From the NCBI GenBank assembly GCA_947313855.1, contig CAMZNS010000001.1, positions 1 through 60,358 on the forward strand: DNA of 60,358 bases, given 5' to 3'. The notes below the pieces were generated by a model that had not been told where the DNA came from, searched no databases, and saw only the letters and a list, made by a program, of their open reading frames with translations. Below are positions 35,011 to 45,284 of the stretch, in pieces. Position 1 is the stretch's first letter. Each line of letters starts with the position of its first letter. The position numbers and the translations under genes were made by a program. The DNA is from an uncultured Deferribacteraceae bacterium (GTDB taxonomy: Bacteria; Chrysiogenota; Deferribacteres; CAMZNJ01).

Positions 35011-36711
35011 CTAGTTGTTTACGGTTGTGAAGTGTGTTTGCAGTAGTTGGGTAGTGTTGAGGATGGCTCTGTTGGCACTGGCGTTTCGAATGGTATCCCG
35101 TCCTAGGACCTTGAGGTGTTCGGGCACCTTAGTATTTCCATGGAGCATTGTTGGCATGGTCTGAAAGTTGTACTGACAGCCGTATTCCGCCAATACCTCC
35201 GGTTTGTTCGAGCTGTTGCCACGGGAACATATTGCCACATGGATAAACACCAACCCCACAGGCTTGCCACCCTTTTCGGTATCAGAGTCGGGTCCAGCGA
35301 TGCCGGTGATGCTCACAGCAACCACATGACGCCTACGACCACTTTCCGCAACATGCTCGTCAACATGCTCGCCACCATGCTCGCCACCATGCTCAGCACT
35401 GTTGAGGGCAGTTTTCGCCACACCTAATGCCATCTCTTGTGCACACTGCTCACTTACGGCACCATGTTCGACGAGTGTACGTGTTTTTACCCCGAGCAGG
35501 CTCTGTTTGATGCTGTTGGAGTATGCTACAACGCCGCCGGCAAAGACCTTTGAGGCTCCCGGCATGTGTGTCATCATCCCCGCAACCAGCCCACCGGTAC
35601 AGCTCTCCGCCACAACCATCTCCACATTGTGCTTATTTAGTGTGTCCATTAGTATCTGTACTAACGTGCCACCACCCTTGATAACAGGGGGGTAGGGGAG
35701 TTCGCTGTTGGTGGTACTGTTCACAGTAACTTTTGTTGGCGGTGCAATCCCAACCCCACGACCCTGAGTAACACTATCCTGCACCCTATCCTGCACCCTA
35801 TCCACAATATTGTTAAACATGGTTGGCGTAATATTTGTGCCTTGTGCAACACTAGTGGCGTGGGGGATATTGAGACGCATGTAAGCCCCATAGGGGTAGG
35901 CGTTGATGGTTATTTGGCTTTCGTCATAGTTGGCAAACTCGCCACCGCGGGCAAACAGGGCATCCATGGCGTTGGCAATAGCCGATTCCCGCACACCCAT
36001 GAAAAACCCTTCAGCAAGCTCAGTGTTGTGTGCAACGTGAGGCGTCGTTGTATCGTGATTCAGAATATGGGGGACCACAAACGTGTGTAGTAGGTAGTCC
36101 ATCTCCCGCGGGACGCCCGGCAAAACGTAGATGCGTGTTGTGCCAGTGCCAACACGGTCGGACGACACAACATAACCGTGAACCAGCCCCATACCGCGTG
36201 AAGAGACTGTCGCCCCCTTGGGTAGCATGTATGTTTTTTTGTACTGTACGGGGATGGTCGTCTCCAAGTTGTGGGCAGTAGCGTTACCGTGAGCAGTAGC
36301 GTTACCGTGGGCAGTAGCGTTACCGTGGGCAGTAGCGTTACCGCCACCATTACCATTGCCCGCCAGCCCCTTGGCGATGATGGTGTTCATCACGTCAGCA
36401 GAGGGTTCGAGATCGAGCCCACACAGCTTTGCCACACATTGTGTTGTAATGTCGTCGTGTGTTCCCCCCAGTCCACCGGTAACGATGATAATGTCCACCC
36501 GTTTCGCCCACCCATCCAAGGACTGCACAATCCCCTCTTCGTCATCGAGTATGGAGGTGTTTGCAATATTTTTGACCCCGATGCGTCTTAGAGCACGGGC
36601 GATCTCCACCGTATTGGTATCCATTACGTCGCCAGCGACAAGTTCGTTGCCGATGGTGACAATCGCAGCTGTGCTCCATGGCTTGGTGGTGGTTTGATTT
36701 TTGTCCTTCAT
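35011..36711 (-). CDS. cinA: CinA-family protein (MoCF domain + nicotinamide-nucleotide amidase)
   Basis: Two-domain protein of NAD salvage (pyridine nucleotide deamidation). The N-terminal MoCF-like domain reads AAIVTIGNELVAGDVMDTN ... VTGGLGGTHDDIT ... GVPREM. The C-terminal amidase reads VVAESCTGGLVAGMM ... GVVAYSNSIKQSLLGV ... SITGIAGPDSDT. It has 566 residues against about 410-420. Two repeat insertions account for part of the excess: NATAHG in the first domain (about 121-148) and EHGGEHGGEHVDEH in the amidase (about 438-456). It lies between pgpA and recX, a conserved neighbourhood. Confidence 0.93.
   Translation of the reverse strand: MKDKNQTTTKPWSTAAIVTIGNELVAGDVMDTNTVEIARALRRIGVKNIANTSILDDEEGIVQSLDGWAKRVDIIIVTGGLGGTHDDITTQCVAKLCGLDLEPSADVMNTIIAKGLAGNGNGGGNATAHGNATAHGNATAHGNATAHNLETTIPVQYKKTYMLPKGATVSSRGMGLVHGYVVSSDRVGTGTTRIYVLPGVPREMDYLLHTFVVPHILNHDTTTPHVAHNTELAEGFFMGVRESAIANAMDALFARGGEFANYDESQITINAYPYGAYMRLNIPHATSVAQGTNITPTMFNNIVDRVQDRVQDSVTQGRGVGIAPPTKVTVNSTTNSELPYPPVIKGGGTLVQILMDTLNKHNVEMVVAESCTGGLVAGMMTHMPGASKVFAGGVVAYSNSIKQSLLGVKTRTLVEHGAVSEQCAQEMALGVAKTALNSAEHGGEHGGEHVDEHVAESGRRRHVVAVSITGIAGPDSDTEKGGKPVGLVFIHVAICSRGNSSNKPEVLAEYGCQYNFQTMPTMLHGNTKVPEHLKVLGRDTIRNASANRAILNTTQLLQTHFTTVNN
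35343..35400 (-). repeat. 12-bp repeat in the cinA amidase domain
   Basis: Plus-strand ATGCTCGCCACC and variants (ATGCTCGTCAAC), four or five copies, encode His-Gly-Gly-Glu. In frame. Confidence 0.85.
36268..36345 (-). repeat. 18-bp repeat in the cinA MoCF domain
   Basis: GTGGGCAGTAGCGTTACC and one-base variants, four copies, encode Asn-Ala-Thr-Ala-His-Gly. In frame and nearly perfect. Confidence 0.92.
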
Positions 36712-36723
36712 CGGGTAGCCGTT

Positions 36724-37239
36724 TTAGAAGATGAAAGTGATAATGGCGTAGGCGACCAGTGTTGCAGCAGCAGCGGCAATATCGTCCATCATTACGCCCA
36801 ACCCGCCGTCGATTTTTTTGTCCACCCATATAATGGGGAACGGTTTTACTGCATCAAAAAACCTAAACAGGGCGAATGTGAGAATAAACATCCACATTGT
36901 TGGTGCGAGGAAGATGGTTATGAGTAGGTACGCCACAAATTCATCGATGATTACTTCTGATGGATCGTGGCTCCCCTTTGCGTCCATGTATTTGTTGGTT
37001 GCGACGGTTCCTAGTGCGAAGATGATTGCGACGATGAATAAGGATACCATAAATGGCACGTATGCGAGTATTATGGCGAACGGTATTGCTAGCAGTGTTC
37101 CGACGGTTCCGGGTACTGGCACCGATTTGCCGTGCAGGAAGCATGTGGCAACAAGGCTTGAGACGCTCATTGGCACTTCTTTTGTGGATGATTCCCCTTT
37201 TAGTTTGTCTTTCGAGAAGTTGTTAAAGTAGTTACTCAT
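36724..37239 (-). CDS. pgpA: Phosphatidylglycerophosphatase A
   Basis: Membrane phosphatase that makes phosphatidylglycerol, about 171 residues. The PgpA signature is complete: PGTVGTLLAIP, SEVIIDEFVAYLLI, ALFRFFDAVKPFPI and GGLGVMMDDIAAA. I set the start at 37239 (MSNYFNNF) because AAAGGGGAC lies 7 bases before it. The frame reaches 37302 without a better site. First gene of pgpA-cinA-recX, 12 bases from cinA and divergent from secA. Confidence 0.92.
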   Translation of the reverse strand: MSNYFNNFSKDKLKGESSTKEVPMSVSSLVATCFLHGKSVPVPGTVGTLLAIPFAIILAYVPFMVSLFIVAIIFALGTVATNKYMDAKGSHDPSEVIIDEFVAYLLITIFLAPTMWMFILTFALFRFFDAVKPFPIIWVDKKIDGGLGVMMDDIAAAAATLVAYAIITFIF

Positions 37240-37501
37240 GTGTTGTCCCCTTTTTAGCGTTTCACTCATGTACATTTTACAAGGTAATAATATGTTTTTC
37301 AAGTTAATTATTTCCTGACACCGTTAAATTACAGAAATTTGTATTATGTTTCATATTTTTGTTGCTAGCTATTCCATTACCTTGCGGTGTGTGTTATTAT
37401 GACTGTTTGTAAGTACTGTTTGCATACCTTTCGTCGCATCTACGTACTGAATGAACTAAAAACATCCTAATGTTTCTTTATTTTTCAAGGGGAATACAGC
37501 C

Positions 37502-40216
37502 ATGATTGCCATATTTACGAAGGTTCTTTTTAAATCGTACCAGGATCGTATCCTAAAAACTGCCAACCCCATTGTTGACAAGGTCAACTCCTTCGAAGCA
37601 TCCATCCGAGAGCTATCCGACGACGAACTTGCCGCGAAAACCGTGGAATTTCAACAACGTCTTGCCGATGGCGAAAAACTTAACAACATTATGCCTGAAG
37701 CGTTTGCCGTTGTTCGCGAAGCCTCTGTTCGCACCATCGGAATGCGTCACTACGACGTTCAGGTTGTCGGCGGCTACTTCCTCAACAAAGGCAACATCGC
37801 TGAAATGAAAACCGGTGAAGGGAAAACCCTCGTCGCATCCCTCGCCCTGTACCTCAATAGCCTCACAGGCAAAGGGGCACACCTTGTTACGGTGAACGAC
37901 TACCTTGCACGACGTGACGCCACTTGGATGGGCCCCATCTACAAATTCCTCGGCATGAGCGTCGGCATTGTCCAGAGCAACAACACCTCCTACATACTCG
38001 AATCCGACACCAACAACAAACACACCACCACAGCCGTCGAAGCAACTCGCACACAAGCTTACGCCGCCGATATCACTTACGGCACCAACAACGAATTCGG
38101 CTTCGACTACCTACGCGACAACATGAAACACTCCACCGAAGAATACCTCCAACGGGGACACAACTTCGCCATTGTTGATGAAGTTGACTCAATCCTGATA
38201 GACGAAGCCCGCACACCTCTGATTATCAGCGGTACTGCACCATCGGATTCCGAAGGGTTTATCATGGCAAACGATATCGCTAAAAACCTCATTCGCGACA
38301 CCCATTACGAAGTCATCGAAAAAACCAAAACAATCAAACTACTAGACGCAGGTATCGATGAAGCTCAAAAACAGCTCGGCGTCGACAACCTCTACCACAC
38401 CTCAAATGTGGACAAAATACACTACATTAGCAACGCACTACGTGCTCACGGTGCCTACAAACTCGACGTTGACTACGTTATCGACGACAACAAAATAGTC
38501 ATTGTCGACGAATTCACAGGCAGGATGATGCCCGGTAGACGATACGGCGAAGGTCTCCACCAAGCCATCGAAGCCAAAGAGGGGATAATCATCGAAAGCG
38601 AAAACCAAACCCTCGCCTCCATCACCTTCCAAAACTACTTCCGCATGTACGACAAACTCGCCGGAATGACCGGTACAGCACTCACCGAAGCAGAAGAATT
38701 CCAACAAATCTACAAGCTGGGCGTTATCTCAATACCCACAAACGTACCCGTTACACGCACAGACGATGTTGACGTCATCTACAAAACTCAAACAGCCAAA
38801 TTCAACGCCATCATCAAAGATATTGTCCATATCCACGAACAGGGTCGACCAATACTAATCGGAACCGTATCCATCGAAACATCAGAATTCATCAGCTCCC
38901 TACTCAAAAAACACAGCATAGCACACAAAGTTCTGAACGCCAAACACCACACCCAAGAAGCACACATTATCGAAAGTGCAGGACAACTCGGAGCTCTCAC
39001 CATCGCCACAAACATGGCAGGACGTGGTACCGATATTAAACTTGGCGACGGCGTTGCCGCAATCGGCGGACTCCACATCATCGGAACAGAACGACACGAA
39101 TCACGACGCATCGACAACCAACTCCGCGGTCGTGCCGGCCGACAAGGAGACCCCGGCTCATCACGCTTCTACATCTCCATGGAAGACACACTCATGAGGA
39201 TATTCAACGGCGACAAAGTGAAATCACTCATGAACACTCTACGCATCCCAGACGACGAACCTATCCAAAATAAACTAATCTCACGATCCATTCAATCCTC
39301 ACAAAAGAAAGTTGAAGCTCACAACTTCGAAATCCGCAAACACCTACTCGAATACGACAACATCAATAACGAACAACGACACGTTATCTACGCCATGCGT
39401 AAAGAAGCCATCAACAGCAATAGCGTCGACTACATCAACGAAGTTACAACAGAATTCCTCAACAACGTTGTCGACACCATCGTACAAGAATACACAACAC
39501 AAGGCACACCCAACTACCACAACAAAGACTGGCTGAGGGAACAACTACTCTTACAATTCGGCATACAGGTGGACGAAAATGGCAACAACCTAAACACCGA
39601 CGCCGACGCCGACGACAACCTCAACCTGTCAAACGGTGCCACACTAGCCTCAGATATCATCAAAATCGTCGAAAAACAGATACTGTCACAAAAATCCATG
39701 ATGGGAAGCCTCTACCTCGAAGTTGGCAAGGATATTATGCTCCGTTGCATCGATACCAAATGGATAACCCACCTACAAAGCATGGCTCACCTACGCGACA
39801 GCGTCTCACTGCGTGGCTACGGACAAAAAGATCCACTCATCGAATACAAAAAAGAGGCGTACGGCATGTTTGTCGAACTCCTGCAATCCATCGAAAGCGA
39901 ATACCTACGCCTACTCCTTAGTGTACGACTAACACAAGGAACACCACCACAAAATAGCAACACCCTCAAAGCAGCCAACGCCAAAGCTACACACCAATCC
40001 CACGGCTCACTACTAGCACCATCCGCCGGCGGAAACCCAAACACCAATGGTAACAGTAGCAGTGGCAGTAGCAGTAGCAGTGGCAATCAACCCGAAAAGC
40101 CGAAAGGGGTAACAATTCGCAACACCGGTCAGAAGATCGGGCGAAACCAACCATGCCCATGCGGTAGCGGTAAGAAATACAAGAACTGCCACGGCTCCCT
40201 CACCACCAAGGGGTAG
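37502..40216 (+). CDS. secA: Preprotein translocase ATPase SecA
   Basis: Motor of Sec secretion, 904 residues. Walker A is MKTGEGKTLVA (about 103-109) and Walker B is VDEVDSILIDEARTPLIISG. GRMMPGRRYGEGLHQAIEAKE, the NMAGRGTDI motif and QLRGRAGRQGDPGSS are present. It ends in the zinc-binding SEC-C motif CPCGSGKKYKNCHG that contacts SecB and lipids. A short Ser-Gly repeat (about 849-861) extends the disordered linker before SEC-C. AAGGGGAA precedes the ATG. A tandem repeat begins right at the stop. Confidence 0.97.
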   Translation: MIAIFTKVLFKSYQDRILKTANPIVDKVNSFEASIRELSDDELAAKTVEFQQRLADGEKLNNIMPEAFAVVREASVRTIGMRHYDVQVVGGYFLNKGNIAEMKTGEGKTLVASLALYLNSLTGKGAHLVTVNDYLARRDATWMGPIYKFLGMSVGIVQSNNTSYILESDTNNKHTTTAVEATRTQAYAADITYGTNNEFGFDYLRDNMKHSTEEYLQRGHNFAIVDEVDSILIDEARTPLIISGTAPSDSEGFIMANDIAKNLIRDTHYEVIEKTKTIKLLDAGIDEAQKQLGVDNLYHTSNVDKIHYISNALRAHGAYKLDVDYVIDDNKIVIVDEFTGRMMPGRRYGEGLHQAIEAKEGIIIESENQTLASITFQNYFRMYDKLAGMTGTALTEAEEFQQIYKLGVISIPTNVPVTRTDDVDVIYKTQTAKFNAIIKDIVHIHEQGRPILIGTVSIETSEFISSLLKKHSIAHKVLNAKHHTQEAHIIESAGQLGALTIATNMAGRGTDIKLGDGVAAIGGLHIIGTERHESRRIDNQLRGRAGRQGDPGSSRFYISMEDTLMRIFNGDKVKSLMNTLRIPDDEPIQNKLISRSIQSSQKKVEAHNFEIRKHLLEYDNINNEQRHVIYAMRKEAINSNSVDYINEVTTEFLNNVVDTIVQEYTTQGTPNYHNKDWLREQLLLQFGIQVDENGNNLNTDADADDNLNLSNGATLASDIIKIVEKQILSQKSMMGSLYLEVGKDIMLRCIDTKWITHLQSMAHLRDSVSLRGYGQKDPLIEYKKEAYGMFVELLQSIESEYLRLLLSVRLTQGTPPQNSNTLKAANAKATHQSHGSLLAPSAGGNPNTNGNSSSGSSSSSGNQPEKPKGVTIRNTGQKIGRNQPCPCGSGKKYKNCHGSLTTKG

Positions 40217-40262
40217 GGGTCACGGGGGTCACGGGGGTCACGGGCATCGTGGCATCGTGGGC
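40217..40262 (+). repeat. 9/10-bp repeat at the secA stop
   Basis: GGGGTCACGG units followed by GGCATCGT copies, starting at the base after the secA stop. Short and degenerate. Confidence 0.8.
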
Positions 40263-40315
40263 AACATGCTGAGCACGCTGAACACACTCAACCCTCGCCA
40301 CCCCCAACTCCCCCC

Positions 40316-40344
40316 TTGACGTATGATCAAATATGTGCAATAAT
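40316..40344 (+). promoter_or_regulatory. Sigma70-type promoter of rpsU
   Basis: TTGACG (40316-40321) and AATAAT (40339-40344) with a 17-base spacer. The leader of about 80 bases contains CCTAGGGTAACCTAGG (40383-40398), able to form a short hairpin before the ribosome-binding site. Confidence 0.7.
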
Positions 40345-40431
40345 AAGTGTCTGACAGTGTTAACACACTCGAAAAACATGCTCCTAGGGTAACCTAGGTC
40401 ATCTAAAATTTTAAAAAAGGTGGTGATTGTT

Positions 40432-41887
<1,456 letters not shown>

Positions 41888-41911
41888 TAACTATTTCAAG
41901 GAGACTATCTT

Positions 41912-42352
41912 ATGCTTTTCACATCTGTAGCCTACGCAGCCGAACCAACGGCAGCAACATCCCCATTAGTGTCATTTATGCCACTTATACTTATCGTCTT
42001 GGTATTTTACTTCCTCATTATCCGACCAAACTCCAAGAAGAACAAACTCCAACGTGACATGCTCAATGCCCTGTCAGCTGGCGACGAAATCCTCACTATC
42101 TCCGGTATTCACGGCAAAATTATTACCGTTCTTGACGACGGCAATCTTATTGTTGAAATCGCCCCCAAGATAAATGTTAAGCTTGCACGTAAGGGTGTTA
42201 GTGGCAAAGTTGCCCCTACTGCTCCCGCTCCTGCTAAGGAAGCTCCTGCCAAGAAAAAGAATTCCAAGAAGAAAGGGGATTCGGGCAGTGATAGCGACAA
42301 CAGTAGCGACAACTCTAACGACAGCAATGACAGCAACGACAGCGACAAGTAG
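41912..42352 (+). CDS. yajC: Preprotein translocase subunit YajC
   Basis: Single-pass membrane partner of SecDF, 146 residues. SFMPLILIVLVFYFLIIRPNSKKNK is the membrane helix and its basic end, followed by MLNALSAGDEILTISGIHGKI. The tail is abnormally long, with Lys/Ala then (Asp/Asn-Ser)n encoded by GACAGCAA(C/T) repeats up to the stop. It lies 24 bases after tgt. Confidence 0.95.
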   Translation: MLFTSVAYAAEPTAATSPLVSFMPLILIVLVFYFLIIRPNSKKNKLQRDMLNALSAGDEILTISGIHGKIITVLDDGNLIVEIAPKINVKLARKGVSGKVAPTAPAPAKEAPAKKKNSKKKGDSGSDSDNSSDNSNDSNDSNDSDK

Positions 42353-42393
42353 GCTTTTGGCACACTAATCCATCGCTTCGTTTAGGCAACCCT

Positions 42394-42450
42394 GCCACAC
42401 CCATCAGAACTGTACGCCCCTTGCAACTGCGTCTTTTCTGATGGTGTGGC
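42394..42450 (+). promoter_or_regulatory. Long hairpin in the yajC-secD spacer
   Basis: GCCACACCCATCAGAA (42394-42409) pairs with TTCTGATGGTGTGGC (42436-42450), 15 bp with one bulged C and a 26-base loop. No T-run follows, so it is not a standard terminator. The position between yajC and secD suggests attenuation, mRNA processing or differential expression. A 12-bp CACCTGTGCCG duplication follows. Confidence 0.7.
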
Positions 42451-42584
42451 ACCTGTGCCGAGACACCTGTGCCGTAATGGCAAATGGTATTTGTGTAGCA
42501 TACCCTTCAAATATTTACATAAATGTTTGATTGATATATTATATAAAGAATCATCGGTGTATATTGAACACAACCCCTCGAAGG

Positions 42585-42620
42585 CGGGTCAGCACCTGCA
42601 AACGGGTCAGCACCTGCAAA
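42585..42620 (+). repeat. 18-bp perfect duplication upstream of secD
   Basis: CGGGTCAGCACCTGCAAA occurs twice in direct succession, 33 bases before the secD start. The secD frame is open through it, but the AAGGAGCT site and normal SecD start lie downstream. Confidence 0.9.
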
Positions 42621-42653
42621 CGAATGATACAAAAAACTAAGGAGCTCCATATT

Positions 42654-44210
42654 ATGAAATTATTACAACGATGGGTGGTCATCGTCGCGATTATCTCCAC
42701 CGCTCTTTACCTCATGTACCCCCTGAGCGAAAAAATAAAGCTTGGACTCGACCTCCAAGGGGGTATCCAACTTATCCTCTCCGTTGATCTCGACAAAAGT
42801 GTGGAAAGTGCCCGCGACAACCTCATCCAACAGCTCCAACGCGACTTACGCAACGAACGTATCTCCTACTCACGCATTCAACCTGGTGGCAGTATCGACT
42901 CTGTTGTTATCCGCCTCACCGGTCGACCTGGCGACAAGCTTGAAGACTACGTTACCCGCAACTACCGTGGGATACTCAACCCCCCAGTCTCCACGCCACG
43001 CCAACTAACCTACACCTTCACCGATAACTACACCAGCAACAGCAAACGTTTCGCTGTGGAGCAATCCATCGTTGTTATCCGCAACCGTGTTGATGCTTTC
43101 GGCGTCAACGAACCTGTTATCCAAAAGCAAGGTGTTGACGAGATTGTTGTTGAGCTTCCCGGCATAGACAACCCTGAGCGTGCTGTTGAGCTCATCGGTA
43201 GAACCGCGTTCCTTGCGTTCCGTCTTGTCAACCAGAGTGCTTCTCAGGCTGCTCAACGCAATCCTAACTTCCGTCCAAGTGGCGACGAGATAATCATGTA
43301 CGAGGATATTGTTGATCCCTCCACAGGCAAGGTTACCGGCTCTATCCCCTTTGTTGTGAGCGGCACACCACTCCTCACCGGTAGCAACCTCCTTGATGCC
43401 TCCACCACTGTTTCTCGTTCCAACAACGAACCTGCTGTTAGTCTCACCTTTGACAGCACTGGTGCGAAGATATTCGGCGAAGTAACCTCGCAAAACACAG
43501 GTGGCGTGCTCGCTATTACTTTGGACGACAAGGTTTTCTCCACCCCAAACATCAACGAACCCATTTACGGTGGTAACGCTCAGATTAGCGGTGCCATGAA
43601 CTACACAGAGGCTCACGATCTTGCCATTGTGTTGCGTAGCGGTGCCCTTCCCACGAAAGTTGTTATCGAGCAGGATACGACCATCGGTGCCTCCCTCGGT
43701 GAGGACTCCATCCGCATGGGTATACGTGCTATTATTGTTGGTACAGCCTTGGTCATGCTTTTTGTGTTAGTCTACTACCGTTTGTTCGGTATTGTTGCCA
43801 ACATCGCCCTCATTCTCAATTTCGTGTTGGTTATGGGAGCCCTGTCGGTAATCGGTGCTGCCCTTACCCTCCCGGGTATTGCTGGTTTGATTCTGACCCT
43901 CGGTATGGCTGTTGATGCGAACGTGTTGATATTTGAGCGAATACGGGAGGAGCTTCGCCTTGGCACCCCCCCCGAAGAGGCGATCGATTTGGGTTACGCC
44001 AAAGCCTTTTCGTCCATTTTTGATGCCAACGTTACCACCCTCATTGCGGCATTGGTGCTGTTTAGTTTCGGCACAGGTCCTGTTCAGGGGTTTGCGGTTA
44101 CGCTGTCCCTTGGAATTATCGCGTCCATGTTTACCTCCATCTTTATTACCAAAACCATTATCCATTCCGTAATAAAACGTAAAACAACCATAAGCAAGCT
44201 GTATATTTAA
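42654..44210 (+). CDS. secD: Protein-export membrane protein SecD
   Basis: Uses the proton gradient to complete Sec translocation, with SecF. 518 residues from ATG 42654, which follows AAGGAGCT. LGLDLQGGIQLILSV and the periplasmic P1 domain (VVIRNRVDAFGVNEPVIQKQGVDEIVVELPGI) come first. Six membrane helices follow, with GMAVDANVLIFERIREEL. The frame extends 41 codons upstream into repeats and lacks a site there. Confidence 0.96.
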   Translation: MKLLQRWVVIVAIISTALYLMYPLSEKIKLGLDLQGGIQLILSVDLDKSVESARDNLIQQLQRDLRNERISYSRIQPGGSIDSVVIRLTGRPGDKLEDYVTRNYRGILNPPVSTPRQLTYTFTDNYTSNSKRFAVEQSIVVIRNRVDAFGVNEPVIQKQGVDEIVVELPGIDNPERAVELIGRTAFLAFRLVNQSASQAAQRNPNFRPSGDEIIMYEDIVDPSTGKVTGSIPFVVSGTPLLTGSNLLDASTTVSRSNNEPAVSLTFDSTGAKIFGEVTSQNTGGVLAITLDDKVFSTPNINEPIYGGNAQISGAMNYTEAHDLAIVLRSGALPTKVVIEQDTTIGASLGEDSIRMGIRAIIVGTALVMLFVLVYYRLFGIVANIALILNFVLVMGALSVIGAALTLPGIAGLILTLGMAVDANVLIFERIREELRLGTPPEEAIDLGYAKAFSSIFDANVTTLIAALVLFSFGTGPVQGFAVTLSLGIIASMFTSIFITKTIIHSVIKRKTTISKLYI

Positions 44211-44224
44211 GCAAGGGGAGCAAT

Positions 44225-45217
44225 ATGTTTCAACTGATTAAACCGGGAACGCATATCGATTTCCTCGGTCACATAAAAAAATTCTACATCCTATCGGCAA
44301 TACTACTAATAGGCTCAGCAGGTCTAATCGCTGTTAAAGGGTTCGACTACGGCATAGATTTCGCTGGAGGCACACTTGTCCATATTCGTGCGGAAAACAC
44401 CACCCTCGATCTCAACCAAATCCGCTCTGAACTCAACGACAAAGGGTACAATAGCGTGACCCTTCAGTCTGCTGGTGGCAACAAAGAGGAACTTATCATC
44501 CGCATCCCCACACTGGATCAACCCCTCAACATCACCAAGTCACAAGTATCCGATGCACTTCACTCATCCATCGGTGGCGACAACTATGAACTCCTACAAA
44601 GCAGTCAAGTGGGACCTCGTGTTGGCGATGCCCTGAAAAAGCAGGCACTACTCGCAACCCTTTACGCCCTACTCGGTATCCTCATCTACGTTACCATACG
44701 GTTTGAAGTTCTCTACGCTTTCGGTGCCATCGTTACCCTCGCCCACGATATTGTTATTCTCATGGGATTCTACTCCCTCTCATCCTTGGAGATAAATCTC
44801 ACCGTTGTTGCTGCTGTTCTCACCGTCGTCGGCTACTCCCTCAACGACACGATTATTATTTTGGACAGAGTTCGAGAGATGAAGGTAAAGTTTACCACCG
44901 AAAACCTCGACTCCGACACACCCATGGACGTCAAAGCTGTCATGAACGACGCCATCAACAGCACCCTCAACCGTACCATCCTCACCTCCTTCACAACCCT
45001 CATGGCATCGGGTGTCATACTCATCCTTGGTGGACCCGCATTACGAGGTTTTTCCGCCGGTATCACCATCGGCGTTGCCATCGGTACATACTCGTCCATT
45101 GCTGTTTCTTGCGGTGTGATTTACCACTTCTCCAAGAAGTATGGATCGAAAATTGTGGATAAAACCAACAAGAAGCATTCTGAGGTAGAGGAACACGCCG
45201 ACGGTGCACGCATCTAG
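44225..45217 (+). CDS. secF: Protein-export membrane protein SecF
   Basis: Partner of SecD, 330 residues. GFDYGIDFAGGTLVHI, then the membrane core with VGYSLNDTIIILDRVRE and LNRTILTSFTTLMA. AAGGGGAGC lies before the ATG, 14 bases after secD. A 12-bp duplication (GGTGCACGCAT) spans the stop codon. Confidence 0.96.
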   Translation: MFQLIKPGTHIDFLGHIKKFYILSAILLIGSAGLIAVKGFDYGIDFAGGTLVHIRAENTTLDLNQIRSELNDKGYNSVTLQSAGGNKEELIIRIPTLDQPLNITKSQVSDALHSSIGGDNYELLQSSQVGPRVGDALKKQALLATLYALLGILIYVTIRFEVLYAFGAIVTLAHDIVILMGFYSLSSLEINLTVVAAVLTVVGYSLNDTIIILDRVREMKVKFTTENLDSDTPMDVKAVMNDAINSTLNRTILTSFTTLMASGVILILGGPALRGFSAGITIGVAIGTYSSIAVSCGVIYHFSKKYGSKIVDKTNKKHSEVEEHADGARI

Positions 45218-45284
45218 GTGCACGCATATTTCTGCTAACTACAAAAAGGGGGTGGGCATGATACTTTTCAAAGGAGTTGCTACA

